The notes: generated by a model not told the origin, from the letters alone. Shown: positions 9,112 through 20,378, counted from the stretch's first letter. The stretch is DNA of 64,000 nucleotides from Beijerinckiaceae bacterium RH AL1 (GCA_901457705.2 LR590083.2:1178597-1242596), one strand, 5' to 3'. Translations and numbers: made by a program.

Positions 9112-9925
9112 GCGCGGCCGGCGGCGTGACGGCGACGGGCGCGGCGCCGGCGCGCACGGGCTGGTGCTCCGCCTCGGCCTCGGCGAGCCGGTCGAGGCGG
9201 ACGCTGGCGAGGCCGTCGGCGCCGGCGAGCGAGGTGAGCGTGCCGATCTGCGCCGGGCCGGCCGTCATCGCGGCGCCAACCTCGGGCGGGGGCCCCTCGA
9301 AATGGATCTTCACGATCCGCTTCCGCGCGGAGTTGCGATGGTGCACGCGCGAGACGACCTCCTGGCCGACATAGCAGCCCTTGTCGAAGTCGACGCCGTG
9401 CAGCAGATCGAGATTGGCGTCATGCACGAAGGTGTCGCCGTAGACGAAATCGACGCCGCCCTTCGGCACGCCGAGCGCGATGCGGTGCGCCTCGTAGGAG
9501 GCCTCGTCCGTCGGCAGCGCGGCGAGCGCCTCGCGTAGCGCGACGATGCGGGTGCCGAGCATAGCATGGCGGGGGTCGCGATAGGCTTCGCCCGGCGCGC
9601 CGGCCGGCACCTCGCCCCACGCCGCGGCGACCGCAAGGTCCGGCCGCGGCGCGATCGCCACCTTGGCGCGCAGCTTGAACATCGTGAGCTTCTTCGCCAG
9701 CGCCTCGGCGTCTTGCGCCGGCGCGTCGAGAAGGAAGCCGTCGGCGCGGCGGTAGACCAGGAAATCGAACTGCAGCTTGCCTTGCGGCGTCAGCAGCGCG
9801 GAATAGCGCGCCTCGCCGACCGCCATCCCGGTCATGGAGCGGGTGAAGAGCCGGTTCAGCAGCGCCTCCGCCTCCTCGCCCGAGACGAGGAGCAGCGCGC
9901 GATCGGGCAGCAGGCTCAAAGGCAT
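9098..9925 (-). CDS. ygfZ: YgfZ/GcvT family folate-binding protein
   Basis: A 275-residue protein of the aminomethyltransferase fold. The diagnostic KGCYVGQE motif, with its conserved Cys, is present after the segment DLLHGVDFDKG. YgfZ proteins bind folate and help maintain some Fe-S enzymes (such as MiaB) in bacteria; mitochondrial relatives include IBA57. The frame stays open far upstream, across the pyrC start region, but the ATG at 9925 gives the family's normal beginning (MPLSLLPDRALL). It is divergent from pyrC with 57 nt between them, and its 3' end overlaps tag by 14 nt. Confidence 0.88.
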   Translation of the reverse strand: MPLSLLPDRALLLVSGEEAEALLNRLFTRSMTGMAVGEARYSALLTPQGKLQFDFLVYRRADGFLLDAPAQDAEALAKKLTMFKLRAKVAIAPRPDLAVAAAWGEVPAGAPGEAYRDPRHAMLGTRIVALREALAALPTDEASYEAHRIALGVPKGGVDFVYGDTFVHDANLDLLHGVDFDKGCYVGQEVVSRVHHRNSARKRIVKIHFEGPPPEVGAAMTAGPAQIGTLTSLAGADGLASVRLDRLAEAEAEHQPVRAGAAPVAVTPPAAHVEG

Positions 9926-9982
9926 GAGATTTCGACTTTCCGCTTCGACCCGGCTAGGACGGCGCGACACCGGAGGCGACCC

Positions 9983-11323
9983 ATGCCCGCGACCTACGAC
10001 CTTCTTCTCAAAGGCGGGACGCTCGTCAATCACGACGGCGTCGGCCTCCGCGATATAGGGATCAAGGACGGCAAGATCAGCAGCATCTCCGGCACGCTCG
10101 ACCCCGCCGCGGCCGGCGAGACGATCGACGCGACGGGCCTGCACATCCTGCCCGGCGTCATCGACACGCAGGTGCACTTCCGCGAGCCGGGCCTCACCCA
10201 CAAGGAAGACCTGGAGACGGGCTCGCGCGCCGCCGTCATGGGCGGCGTCACGGCCGTCTTCGAGATGCCGAACACCAACCCGCTGACGACGGGCGAGGCC
10301 GAGCTTGCGGACAAGGTCGCGCGCGCGCACCACCGCATGCATTGCGACTTTGCCTTCTGGGTCGGCGGCACGCGCGAGAACGCGGCCTCCGTAGCCGAGC
10401 TCGAGCGCCTGCCGGCGGCCGCGGGCATCAAGGTGTTCATGGGCTCATCGACCGGCTCGCTGCTCGTCGCCGACGACGAGGGCGTCGCCTCGATCCTCAA
10501 GAACACGCGGCGCCGCGCGGCCTTCCATTCCGAGGACGAGTTCCGGCTCGAAGAGCGCAAGAGCTTCCGCGTCGAGGGCGATCCGGCGAGCCACCCGGTC
10601 TGGCGCGACGTCGAGACGGCGATGCGCTGCACGCAGCGACTCGTGCGCATCGCGCGCGAGACCGGCGCGCGCATCCACGTGCTGCACATCTCGACCGGCG
10701 ACGAGATGGCGTTCCTGCGCGACCACAAGGACGTCGCGAGCTGCGAGGTGACGCCGCACCACCTCACGCTGACCGCCGACGACTACGCGCGCCTCGGCTC
10801 GAAGATCCAGATGAACCCGCCGGTGCGCGAGGCGGCGCATCGCGACCGCATCTGGTGGGGCGTCGCGCAGGGCATCGCCGACATCCTCGGCTCCGATCAC
10901 GCGCCGCACACGCTCGAGGAGAAGGCCAAGCCGTATCCGGCGAGCCCCTCGGGCATGACCGGCGTGCAGACGCTGGTGCCGATCATGCTCGACCACGTCG
11001 CGGCCGGCCGCCTGTCGATCGAGCGCTTCGTCGACATGACCAGCGCCGGCCCCGCGCGCCTGTTCCAGATCGCCGGCAAGGGCAGGGTGGCCGCCGGATA
11101 CGATGCCGACCTCACCGTGGTCGACCTGAAGCGCGCGACGACGATCTCGGATGCGTGGATCGCCTCGCGCGCGCCGTGGACCCCCTACGACGGCAAGCGC
11201 GTCACGGGCTGGCCCGTCGGCACGATCGTGCGCGGGCGCCGGGTGATGTGGGAGGGCGAGCTGGTCGGCCCGTCGGGCGGCGAGGCGGTGCGGTTTGCGG
11301 AGACGCTTCTGCGCCCGGCCTGA
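9983..11323 (+). CDS. pyrC: Dihydroorotase
   Basis: A 446-residue amidohydrolase of the class I dihydroorotase type. Visible features are the metal-site segment QVHFREPG, the conserved FEMPNTNP, HVLHIST, and GSDHAPHTLEEK with the catalytic Asp. It cyclises carbamoyl-aspartate to dihydroorotate, the third step of pyrimidine synthesis. The ATG at 9983 has GGAGG at 9972-9976. It is not next to pyrB here, and its stop lies 3 nt from the convergent acyltransferase stop. An allantoinase or hydantoinase is possible, but the length and motifs fit dihydroorotase better. Confidence 0.88.
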   Translation: MPATYDLLLKGGTLVNHDGVGLRDIGIKDGKISSISGTLDPAAAGETIDATGLHILPGVIDTQVHFREPGLTHKEDLETGSRAAVMGGVTAVFEMPNTNPLTTGEAELADKVARAHHRMHCDFAFWVGGTRENAASVAELERLPAAAGIKVFMGSSTGSLLVADDEGVASILKNTRRRAAFHSEDEFRLEERKSFRVEGDPASHPVWRDVETAMRCTQRLVRIARETGARIHVLHISTGDEMAFLRDHKDVASCEVTPHHLTLTADDYARLGSKIQMNPPVREAAHRDRIWWGVAQGIADILGSDHAPHTLEEKAKPYPASPSGMTGVQTLVPIMLDHVAAGRLSIERFVDMTSAGPARLFQIAGKGRVAAGYDADLTVVDLKRATTISDAWIASRAPWTPYDGKRVTGWPVGTIVRGRRVMWEGELVGPSGGEAVRFAETLLRPA

Positions 11324-11326
11324 CGC

Positions 11327-12154
11327 TCAGACCAGCGGCGCCACGCCGACCCCCTCGTCGGCCGGTGCATGGAATCGGCGTCCGAATGGTGAGGCCGCGT
11401 ATTCGTCGAGATCGAAGACGATCGGCACGAGGTACTCGCGGATGCCGGGGTCGAAATACGCTTCCCCCGCAGCCTTGGCGCCGCAGAGGAGATGGAAGTT
11501 CAAGGACCGCGGCAGGGCGAGGCCGGAGAGGTCGCCGGCTTCCGCGCGCTGCCGCTGCTCCTGCGAGAAGAAAGGACGTCGTGGGGGCGCAAACGGTGCG
11601 TGTCGCGGACCGCGGATGGCCGTGAACCGCGACGGCGCGAAGCGCCGCGCCAGGAGGAGGTCGATGAGGCCGGCGTCGGTCGCGCAGTCCGTCTCCGTCA
11701 GGCTCGCGGCGACCCAATGCGTGATCCCGGCGGCGCGCGAGGCGAGATAGGCCGCGCGCATGAGATGCCCGATCACCGGGCTTCCCCGATAGGCGAGTGA
11801 GACGGCGGAGCGCCCGATCTCGGCGACGGCGCGGCGATCCGGCACCGGCCCGATCGCCGCATCGAGGGTCATCGGCAGGCCGAGCGTGCAGCCGTACCAG
11901 TCGGCAAGCTCGGCCGACGGCAGCACGATGCGTAGCGTTCCGATCGGCTCCCCATCGACAGAGGCGAGGAAGAGGTTTGCTTCCGGCACGACGTCGAAGC
12001 CGGTGATCTCGCAGAGCGCCGGCGCGACCTCGCGGCCGTAGCCGATCGCCTGCGAGAAGACCTCCCATCGCAGCCGCCCCACCGTCTCGAGCTGCGCGAC
12101 GCTCGTCGCGCGCTCGATGCGGCAGCGGAAGCGCTCGCCGGCGCGTGCGGCCAT
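11327..12154 (-). CDS. GNAT/FeeM-like N-acyltransferase
   Basis: A 275-residue protein whose first 190 residues look like the autoinducer-synthase/FeeM branch of the GNAT fold. It has an RLRWEVFSQAIGYG opening like the (R/V)(Y/F)xxR start of such enzymes, a GTLRIVLP strand, and AEIGRSAVSLAYRGSPV, resembling the E-x-x-R core of LuxI-like enzymes. FeeM-type enzymes move long acyl chains from acyl-ACP to amino acids. The C-terminal 80 or so residues are not recognised. It lies 24 nt downstream of the diiron-protein gene on the same strand, so the two probably form an operon. The substrate is unknown. Confidence 0.55.
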   Translation of the reverse strand: MAARAGERFRCRIERATSVAQLETVGRLRWEVFSQAIGYGREVAPALCEITGFDVVPEANLFLASVDGEPIGTLRIVLPSAELADWYGCTLGLPMTLDAAIGPVPDRRAVAEIGRSAVSLAYRGSPVIGHLMRAAYLASRAAGITHWVAASLTETDCATDAGLIDLLLARRFAPSRFTAIRGPRHAPFAPPRRPFFSQEQRQRAEAGDLSGLALPRSLNFHLLCGAKAAGEAYFDPGIREYLVPIVFDLDEYAASPFGRRFHAPADEGVGVAPLV

Positions 12155-12178
12155 GGCGATCGCCTCCGCCGCGCCGCT

Positions 12179-12871
12179 CTACGCCTTCAGGCTTTCGCCA
12201 ACGGCTTCGAGCTGTCCGACATAGGCGGTGCGCGTCATCTGCGCGGTGAGCAGGATCGCCTCGTCCTCGTCGGCATCGCCGATGTCGTTGAGGATCGCAT
12301 CCATGTCGGCGACATGCGCGACGTCGGCCTCGGCATGCAGGTCGAGGAAGCTGACGGCGTCGGCGATGCCGTCGATCTTGCCGGCGTCGCGCAGCCCGTC
12401 GGCCATGGGCTTGGCGCGGTGGATCGACAGCGCCTCGAGCACATAGGCGCTGCCGAGAACCCCGATCGGGTGCTGGCCCGTCGACATCGCGGCGCTCCAG
12501 GCATTGTAGGTGCGGATCCAGTGGTTGGGCCCCGTGGCCGCCATGGTCGCGGCGGGGTCGGCGCCGAGCGCCTTGAAGTCGTTGTCGATCAGCACCTCGT
12601 GCCCGTGCTCCTCGTCCGCCTTCTGCTCCAGCAGGGCGGCGAGCTTGGGATAGCGGCCGAGCGCGCGCATCCGCTTCCCGGCGTCGACGAGCGTCGGATA
12701 GGTGCGCGCGACGTAGTGACGGGTCTGCACGAGGAAGCCGATGTAGAGGTCGCGATCGGCCGAGCCGTCGAGCAGCGAGGCCATCACATGCGTCCTGTCG
12801 GTGTGCGCCAGCAGGAGGTCGACCTCGCGCTGCAGGTCGGTGACGAGGTTGGCTACGAGTCCGCGTGTCAT
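12179..12871 (-). CDS. Haem-oxygenase-fold iron-containing redox enzyme (HDO/TENA-like)
   Basis: A 230-residue all-helical protein. Putative metal ligands are spread as in haem-oxygenase-like diiron oxidases: DEEHGHE at 86-92, E146 with H151 (EALSIH), and HAEADVAH at 179-186. This superfamily includes TENA/PqqC proteins, the 1-alkene-forming UndA and several N-oxygenases and desaturases. The helix-6 H-x3-D-x2-H pattern favours an O2-using non-haem iron enzyme over thiaminase. It is the first gene of an operon with a FeeM-like acyltransferase, so an acyl-amino-acid or fatty-acyl substrate is a reasonable guess. GGGAGA lies just upstream of its ATG. Confidence 0.7.
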   Translation of the reverse strand: MTRGLVANLVTDLQREVDLLLAHTDRTHVMASLLDGSADRDLYIGFLVQTRHYVARTYPTLVDAGKRMRALGRYPKLAALLEQKADEEHGHEVLIDNDFKALGADPAATMAATGPNHWIRTYNAWSAAMSTGQHPIGVLGSAYVLEALSIHRAKPMADGLRDAGKIDGIADAVSFLDLHAEADVAHVADMDAILNDIGDADEDEAILLTAQMTRTAYVGQLEAVGESLKA

Positions 12872-12910
12872 TTTGGGCTGTCTCCCTGGATGGGATGCAA
12901 CCTATGCGGG

Positions 12911-12934
12911 ATATCTTATACAACTTCAAGTTGT
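12911..12934 (-). promoter_or_regulatory. Palindromic operator and -10-like element upstream of the diiron-protein operon
   Basis: A perfect 15-nt palindrome, ACAACTTCAAGTTGT (12920-12934), lies about 50 bp upstream of the HDO start. On the minus strand it abuts TATAAG, a good -10 candidate, so a bound protein would cover the promoter spacer. The symmetry and length suit a MarR/OhrR-type dimer, but no matching regulator gene is adjacent. Confidence 0.5.
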
Positions 12935-13029
12935 TTTATCAGGCGTTCGCGAAAGCGCATGCGCTAAGCGGCGGCGGCGTATTTCGCTTGCGTGAAAAGT
13001 AGATGAATCTTGCAGCGGCAGTGGAAGAA

Positions 13030-13044
13030 GACTAGCGGCTAGTC
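13030..13044. repeat. 15-nt palindrome at the edge of the low-GC islet
   Basis: GACTAGC-G-GCTAGTC is perfectly symmetrical and lies 28 nt beyond the stop of the HNH-like gene. It is followed on the minus strand by a pyrimidine run. It may be a weak terminator hairpin or a boundary sequence of the acquired segment. Confidence 0.4.
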
Positions 13045-13049
13045 GGTGC

Positions 13050-13960
13050 CAGTTCAGAATTAAAGATCGGATCACCTTCCAAAAACAGTGTCGATACCGA
13101 ACATTTTTACGTCGGCATCAAGTGCTAGTATTGATCGACGTTCGACAGCCCTCGTCGGATGGTCGCTTAAAGCCTTCTCAAGATGAGTGATTTGTGCGGA
13201 TGACATTTTAGGGCGCAGTTGGTTGGCTTTTGACGCCCGATCTATCAAGTAACAAGCAATTGATTCTGGCATGCGATACCGCTTTGGAGCTAAGATACCT
13301 CCTTTAACCTTTATGTCAGCGCCAATCCATTTTTCATCTCCGATCAAAATACCGAATGTAGCAAACGGGCCCGTTTTAGTGTAAACGAATAACATTGAAC
13401 GAGAGGCTGCTACATCAAATTCGGTAAAGTTATGACAATCTCGGTTGAGATTCGGTGGAACATAAATCCCGCGAGATTTTCCAAAATATAAAAGAGATTC
13501 GGGTAAATCAAAAGTATGTACAAAATAATTACGATATGGACCGGGACTCCCGGTCTCATCTCTCAAAAAAGCTGCCCAGTGCTTCACGGCTCCGGCGGCT
13601 TTCGCAACTAGTTCAGGTCGTTGATCTTGACCATGGAACGCCATCACACGCCACGACAGCGATACGCAAAACTTCAGAAGCCAAGCTCCATACGCAATCT
13701 TAGCTTCTCGATTCAACACCAGAGCGTGAAATGCTTGAGAGAACGGTGTTTCATACGCATTCAGCAGGCCTTCGCAGTCCTTGCACAGCCACCTGTCTTT
13801 AAGCCCGTCCTGAACGCGCCTAGTGAGCTCATTGGAGTATCTGAGAAATGGCGTCGGTCCATTTTGCTTCATCCATCGAAATATAAACGCTGGAATAAGG
13901 TGGCTTTCTAATAAGTCCTTCTCTTGTAAACATAGTCGGCATTTAGGCATTTCGCATCTC
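13050..13960. other. Low-GC islet (probable horizontally acquired segment)
   Basis: Base composition falls abruptly to roughly 45 percent GC here, by eye, against about 70 percent on both sides. A-rich and T-rich codons (aaa, ata, tta) that neighbouring genes avoid are common. The islet holds a single gene, the HNH-like protein, and lies between an operon and a LysR gene. I find no integrase, tRNA or flanking direct repeats. Confidence 0.75.
13072..13950 (-). CDS. HNH-like zinc-binding protein of unknown function
   Basis: A 292-residue protein counted from the ATG at 13950. The N-terminus carries C4-x2-C7, ESHLIP around H18, and C56-x2-C59 (WLCKDCE), the layout of a treble-clef or HNH-type zinc site. 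The rest is mixed alpha/beta without a motif I recognise. Proteins with this CxxC...SHxIP...CxxC head occur sporadically in bacteria; a nuclease or defence role is plausible but not shown. In-frame ATGs at 13977 and 14091 exist, but the second would run into the LysR gene. The codon use is foreign to the window. Confidence 0.65.
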   Translation of the reverse strand: MPKCRLCLQEKDLLESHLIPAFIFRWMKQNGPTPFLRYSNELTRRVQDGLKDRWLCKDCEGLLNAYETPFSQAFHALVLNREAKIAYGAWLLKFCVSLSWRVMAFHGQDQRPELVAKAAGAVKHWAAFLRDETGSPGPYRNYFVHTFDLPESLLYFGKSRGIYVPPNLNRDCHNFTEFDVAASRSMLFVYTKTGPFATFGILIGDEKWIGADIKVKGGILAPKRYRMPESIACYLIDRASKANQLRPKMSSAQITHLEKALSDHPTRAVERRSILALDADVKMFGIDTVFGR

Positions 13961-13994
13961 GGCCGGACTGCGAGCATTCGACGACCCAACAGTG

Positions 13995-15981
<1,987 letters not shown>

Positions 15982-16071
15982 CGCCGATCGTCATAGCGGG
16001 TCTTGTAGATCGTCAGGATCGCCGCCGCGCCGCATAGGCCAAGCAGCGCGCGGCGATCCATGAAAGCGCCG

Positions 16072-17894
16072 TCAGCCCGCCAGCGCTTCCTTGCTGCGCT
16101 CCATCCGCTTGCGCTCGTTCGGGTCGAGATACATCTTGCGCAGGCGGATCGACTTCGGCGTCACCTCAACCAGCTCGTCGTCCTCGATGTAGGCGAGCGC
16201 CTTCTCGAGGGTCATGCGGATCGGCGGGGTCAGGCGCACGGCCTCGTCTTTGCCGGCGGCGCGGATGTTGGTGAGCTGCTTGCCCTTGAGCACGTTGATC
16301 TCGAGGTCGTTCTCGCGGGTGTGCTCGCCGACGATCATGCCGCGGTAGACCTTGATGCCGGGGTCGATCATCATCGGCCCGCGGTCTTCCAGCTTCCACA
16401 TCGCGTACGCAACGCTCTCGCCCTGGTCGTTGGAGATCAGGACGCCGTTGCGGCGGCCGGCGATCTCGCCCTTCCAGGGCGCGTATTCGTGGAACAGGCG
16501 GTTCATGATCGCCGTGCCCTTGGTGTCGGTCAAAAGCTCGCCCTGGTAGCCGATGAGGCCGCGGGTCGGCGCATGAAAGACGATGCGCTGGCGGTCGCCG
16601 CCGGAAGGGCGCATCTCGACGAGCTCCGCCTTGCGCTCGCTCATCTTCTGCACGACGACGCCCGAGTGCTCCTCGTCGACGTCGATCACCACTTCCTCGA
16701 TCGGCTCGAGCAGCGAGCCGTCCTCGCCTTCTGGTAGACGACCTTCGGGCGCGAGACGCCGAGCTCGAAGCCCTCGCGGCGCATCACCTCGATGAGGATC
16801 GCGAGCTGCAGCTCGCCGCGGCCGGAGACGATGTAGCCGTCGGAGCCCGGCGCGTCCTCGATCTTGAGCGCGACGTTGCCCTCGGCCTCCTTCATCAGCC
16901 GCGCCCGGATGACGCGCGTCGTGACCTTGTCGCCCTCGGTGCCAGCGAGCGGGGAGTCGTTCACGAGGAAGGTCATCGAGAGCGTCGGAGGATCGATCGG
17001 CTGCGCCTGCAGCGGCTCCGAGACGTCGGTCGCGCAGAGCGTGTCGGCGACGTTGAATTTTTCGAGCCCCGCGATCGCGACGATGTCGCCGGCCTCGGCC
17101 TCCTCGATCGGCGCGCGCTCGATGCCGCGGAAGGCGAGGATCTTCGAGACGCGGCCCTGCTCGACGACCTTGCCGGAGCGGTCGAGCACCTTCACCGCCT
17201 GGTTCGGCTTCACCGAGCCCGAGAAGACGCGCCCGGTGATGAGGCGTCCGAGATACGGGTTCGCCTCGAGCAGCGTGCCGAGCATGCGGAAGCCGCCGGC
17301 CTCGATGGCGGGCGCGGGCACATGCTTGATGACGAGGTCGAACAGCGGGCCCATGCCCTCCTGCGGACCCTCGGGCTCGTTGGCCATCCAGCCCTGCTTG
17401 GCGGAGCCGTAGAGGATCGGGAAGTCGAGCTGCTCGTCGGTGGCGTCGAGCGCGGCGAAGAGGTCGAACACCTCGTTGACCACCTCGGTGACGCGGGCGT
17501 CCGGCTTGTCGACCTTGTTGATCGCGACGATCGGCTTCAGGCCGATCTTCAGCGCCTTGCCGACCACGAACTTGGTCTGCGGCATCGGCCCCTCGGCGGC
17601 GTCGACCAGCACGATCGCGCCGTCGACCATCGAGAGGATGCGCTCGACCTCGCCGCCGAAGTCGGCGTGGCCGGGGGTGTCGACGATGTTGATGCGGGTG
17701 TCGTTCCAGGCGATGGAGGTGGCCTTCGCCATGATGGTGATGCCGCGCTCCTTCTCGAGGTCGTTCGAGTCCATCACGCGCTCGGCGACACGCTGGTTGT
17801 CGCGGAAGGCGCCGGACTGCTGGAGGAGGCGATCGACGAGGGTCGTCTTGCCGTGGTCGACGTGCGCGATGATCGCGATGTTTCGCAGCTGCAT
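16072..17894 (-). pseudogene. typA: TypA/BipA ribosome-associated GTPase, frameshifted
   Basis: Two overlapping frames together encode a complete TypA. The N-terminal part (16686-17894, from MQLRNIAIIAHVDHGKT) has the G domain with VDTPGHADF and NKVD, then domain II. The C-terminal part (16072 to about 16730) has the EF-G-like domains and the TypA-specific tail. The frames would join if one C were restored at 16727-16728 on the plus strand, giving VVYQKGEDGSLLEPIEEVV, the expected family sequence. BipA is a translational GTPase that aids 50S assembly and stress or low-temperature growth. No other mutation is seen, so a sequencing error is as likely as true inactivation. Confidence 0.85.
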
Positions 17895-18085
17895 GGTTGG
17901 GCCAGGTCGGAGTAAAGGAGCGGTACGCCTGCGAGACAGGTGGACGCGCGAGCGCCTACCGCATTGCAGCACGCTCTAGACTATCGTGGGCGTTTTGGGA
18001 ACCGGGGGTAGAAGTCGGGAGCCGACAATGTCGCAATACGTCATGCCTGCCGGCGCGTAGCAGCGGGCACGCGCCTCAGTCCGTC

Positions 18086-19030
18086 TCAACTCGCAGCGCG
18101 TCGCGAGCCCAGCGCCGACAGCGCGATCCCGGCCAAAATCAGTGCCATTCCGGCGACATGGTAGCCGTGCAGCGGCTCGCCGAGCAGGGCGGCGGCGAGG
18201 AAGGCGCCGAAGATCGGCATCAGGGTGATCGTCTGCCCGGCGCGGGCGCCGCCGATCATCCCCACCCCGAGATTGTAGAGGTAGTACCCGATCAGCGACG
18301 GGAAGATCGCGACGTAGGCGAAGGCGACGAAGGTGATCGGCTGCCAGACGATGCGCTGGCCTTGCACCCACTCGCCGACCGCCAGCGGCAGCATGGCGAG
18401 CGCGCCGACGACGAAGGTCGCGGCCAGCAGGCTGCGCGGGTCGACGGGGGGCCGGTCGCGCAGCAGCGCGGTGTAGACCGCCCAGCCGACGACGCCGCAG
18501 AGCACCATCAGGTCGCCGACCGCGAAGCGCAGGCCGAGGAGCACGCCGAGGTCGGCGCGCACCACGACGAGCACGACGCCGAGCGTCGACAGCGCCACGC
18601 CGAGCACCTGCAGCGCCGTCGCCTTCTGCCGGTAGATGAGCAGGTTGGCGACGAGGATCATCGGCGGCGTCGCGGCCTGCATGAGGATCGCGTTCGACGC
18701 GGTCGTGTGGTGCAGGCCGAGGTAGAGGAAGCCGTTGAAGCAGGCGATGCCGAAGAGGCCGAGCGCCAGCACCATGCGCCAATGCGCGCGCAGCACGCGC
18801 CAGTCGCGGCGGAGCGGTGCGGCGACCAGCGGCGACATCAGGAGCAGCGCGCCGACCCAGCGCTCGAAGGCGAGCGTGAAGGGCGGGATGTTTCCGCTGG
18901 CGAGGCGGCCGACGATCGCATTGCCAGCCCACGTCAGCATGACGATGAGAAGCAGCAGATAGGCGAGGCCGGCGCGGGCCGGCAGGGGCGACGCGGCGGA
19001 AGAGCCGGCGGCGGCAGCGGAGAGCGACAT
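18086..19030 (-). CDS. EamA/DMT family transporter
   Basis: A 314-residue integral membrane protein with about ten predicted helices in two EamA repeats. Typical motifs are WAGNAIVGRLASGNIPP near the first helix and FLYLGLHHTTASNAILMQAATP at the end of the first repeat. DMT proteins export amino acids, nucleosides or other small metabolites; the substrate cannot be told. It lies 54 nt downstream of an AraC-type regulator on the same strand, and the two are probably cotranscribed. Confidence 0.88.
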   Translation of the reverse strand: MSLSAAAAGSSAASPLPARAGLAYLLLLIVMLTWAGNAIVGRLASGNIPPFTLAFERWVGALLLMSPLVAAPLRRDWRVLRAHWRMVLALGLFGIACFNGFLYLGLHHTTASNAILMQAATPPMILVANLLIYRQKATALQVLGVALSTLGVVLVVVRADLGVLLGLRFAVGDLMVLCGVVGWAVYTALLRDRPPVDPRSLLAATFVVGALAMLPLAVGEWVQGQRIVWQPITFVAFAYVAIFPSLIGYYLYNLGVGMIGGARAGQTITLMPIFGAFLAAALLGEPLHGYHVAGMALILAGIALSALGSRRAAS

Positions 19031-19084
19031 GGGGACCGGAGTGCCGCAGCTGCGGCGCGGTGTCTGGTACGTTTGTGACGCGGC

Positions 19085-19795
19085 TTAGAAGGGCGCCGCT
19101 TGGCCGTCGCGGTACTTGCCCGGGCTCACCCCGAACGCCCGCTTGAACAGCCGGCCGAAATGGCTCTGGTCCGAAAACCCCGTTTCCGCCGCAACGGCCG
19201 CCACCGGCGTTCCGGCCCTGAGCAGCGCGCGGGCCTCGTCGAGACGCGCGGCCAGCCGGAAGGCGTGCGGCGGCATCCCGCGGCTCTTGGCGAAGCGGCG
19301 GGTGAACCCCTCGCGGCTCAGGCCTGTGCGCGCCGCCAGCCGGGCGATGGGCTCGTCGGGGAGGATCTCCGAGAGGACCTCGCCGGCGATCGGGTCGCGT
19401 CGATGCCGGCCGATCAGGCCGGCGAGGTCGGCGAGGCTCGTCGGGGCGTGCGGGTCCCAGGCGCGCTCGATGTCGGCGGCGACGTCCGCCAGCGCGTAGA
19501 CGCCAGGCGACACGAAGGCGATCAGCCCGACGACGTCGGGCGGCTCGGCGCGCGAGGCGTGCGGGACGCCGGCCGGGATGCACAGGCAGCGGCCGGCGGC
19601 GAGCTCGATCTCGTCGCCGCCGACGACCAGCGTCCGGCGCCCCGCCAGCACGAGCGTGACCTGCACGGTCTCGTGGACATGCGTCGCAAGCCCGGGCGCG
19701 CCGCCGCGCAGCGCGCCGAGCTCGACGATCCCGTCGGTGCCCGGGCGCCAGTAGCGCCAGGCGTCGGCGCCGGCGGTCTCGAGGAGGGGTGGCAT
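19085..19795 (-). CDS. AraC family transcriptional regulator with N-terminal cupin domain
   Basis: A 236-residue protein from the ATG at 19795 (MPPLLETAGADAWRYW). The N-terminal half is a cupin-like sensor (HVHETVQVTLVLAGRRTLVVG, then CLCIPAGVPHASRAEPP). The C-terminal 100 residues hold the two HTH motifs of AraC/XylS, ending in ETGFSDQSHFGRLFKRAFGVSPGKYR. The frame is open 55 codons further upstream, but that part overlaps the divergent HxlR gene. It probably regulates the EamA exporter gene just downstream. Confidence 0.85.
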   Translation of the reverse strand: MPPLLETAGADAWRYWRPGTDGIVELGALRGGAPGLATHVHETVQVTLVLAGRRTLVVGGDEIELAAGRCLCIPAGVPHASRAEPPDVVGLIAFVSPGVYALADVAADIERAWDPHAPTSLADLAGLIGRHRRDPIAGEVLSEILPDEPIARLAARTGLSREGFTRRFAKSRGMPPHAFRLAARLDEARALLRAGTPVAAVAAETGFSDQSHFGRLFKRAFGVSPGKYRDGQAAPF

Positions 19796-19877
19796 GGCCT
19801 CATATAGGCGCGGCAGCCGCTGGGCCGCCACGCGCAACATGACTTGCATGATGAAAGCCACGTGATATCTCTGTCGC

Positions 19878-20378
19878 ATGAAGCGCAAGACCCTCGGCAA
19901 CATGCAGTGCCCCGTCGCCCGCAGCCTGGAGCGCGTCGGCGACTGGTGGAACATCCTCATCCTGCGCGACGCCTTCTACGGCATACGGCGGTTCGACGGG
20001 TTCCAGCAGAGCCTCGGCATCGCCACGAGCACGCTGGCGCGCCGGCTCGACGACATGGTCGCCTCCGGCCTGCTCGAGAAGCGGCTCTACAGCGAGCGGC
20101 CGCCGCGCCACGAATACGTGCTGACGCAGGCCGGTCGCGATTTCCGGCCGGTGCTGCTCGCCATGGTCGGCTGGGGCAACCGCCATTTCGCGCCCGAAGG
20201 CCCAAGCGTGCTTCTCGCCGACGTCGAGACCGGCGAGCAGGTCGAGCCGGTGCTCGTCGACCGCGCGACGGGTCGCGAGCTGCGCGCCGTGCGCCCCATC
20301 GCCGGGCCCGCCGCCGACGCCCTGACCCGCAAGCGCGTCGACGGCCACCCGTCGCTGCCGAGAGTTTTGGAGTTCTAG
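19878..20378 (+). CDS. HxlR family transcriptional regulator
   Basis: A 166-residue protein with the HxlR winged-helix domain at about residues 8-105: CPVARSLERVGDWWNILILRDAFYG and LARRLDDMVASGLLEKR are diagnostic. The tail of about 60 residues holds VEPVLVDRATGREL. Cys11 near the N-terminus sits where some HxlR proteins sense redox or electrophile stress. It precedes an EmrA/EmrB pump on the same strand and likely represses it. Confidence 0.88.
   Translation: MKRKTLGNMQCPVARSLERVGDWWNILILRDAFYGIRRFDGFQQSLGIATSTLARRLDDMVASGLLEKRLYSERPPRHEYVLTQAGRDFRPVLLAMVGWGNRHFAPEGPSVLLADVETGEQVEPVLVDRATGRELRAVRPIAGPAADALTRKRVDGHPSLPRVLEF

Noticed and set aside
13050-13960. The low-GC segment as a prophage or transposon remnant
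   Set aside because: No integrase, transposase, tRNA end or terminal repeats are visible; only composition supports foreign origin.
16686-17894. Reading the typA N-terminal part as a complete shorter GTPase
   Set aside because: The continuation in the next frame matches the TypA C-terminal domains exactly, so this is one broken gene rather than two.
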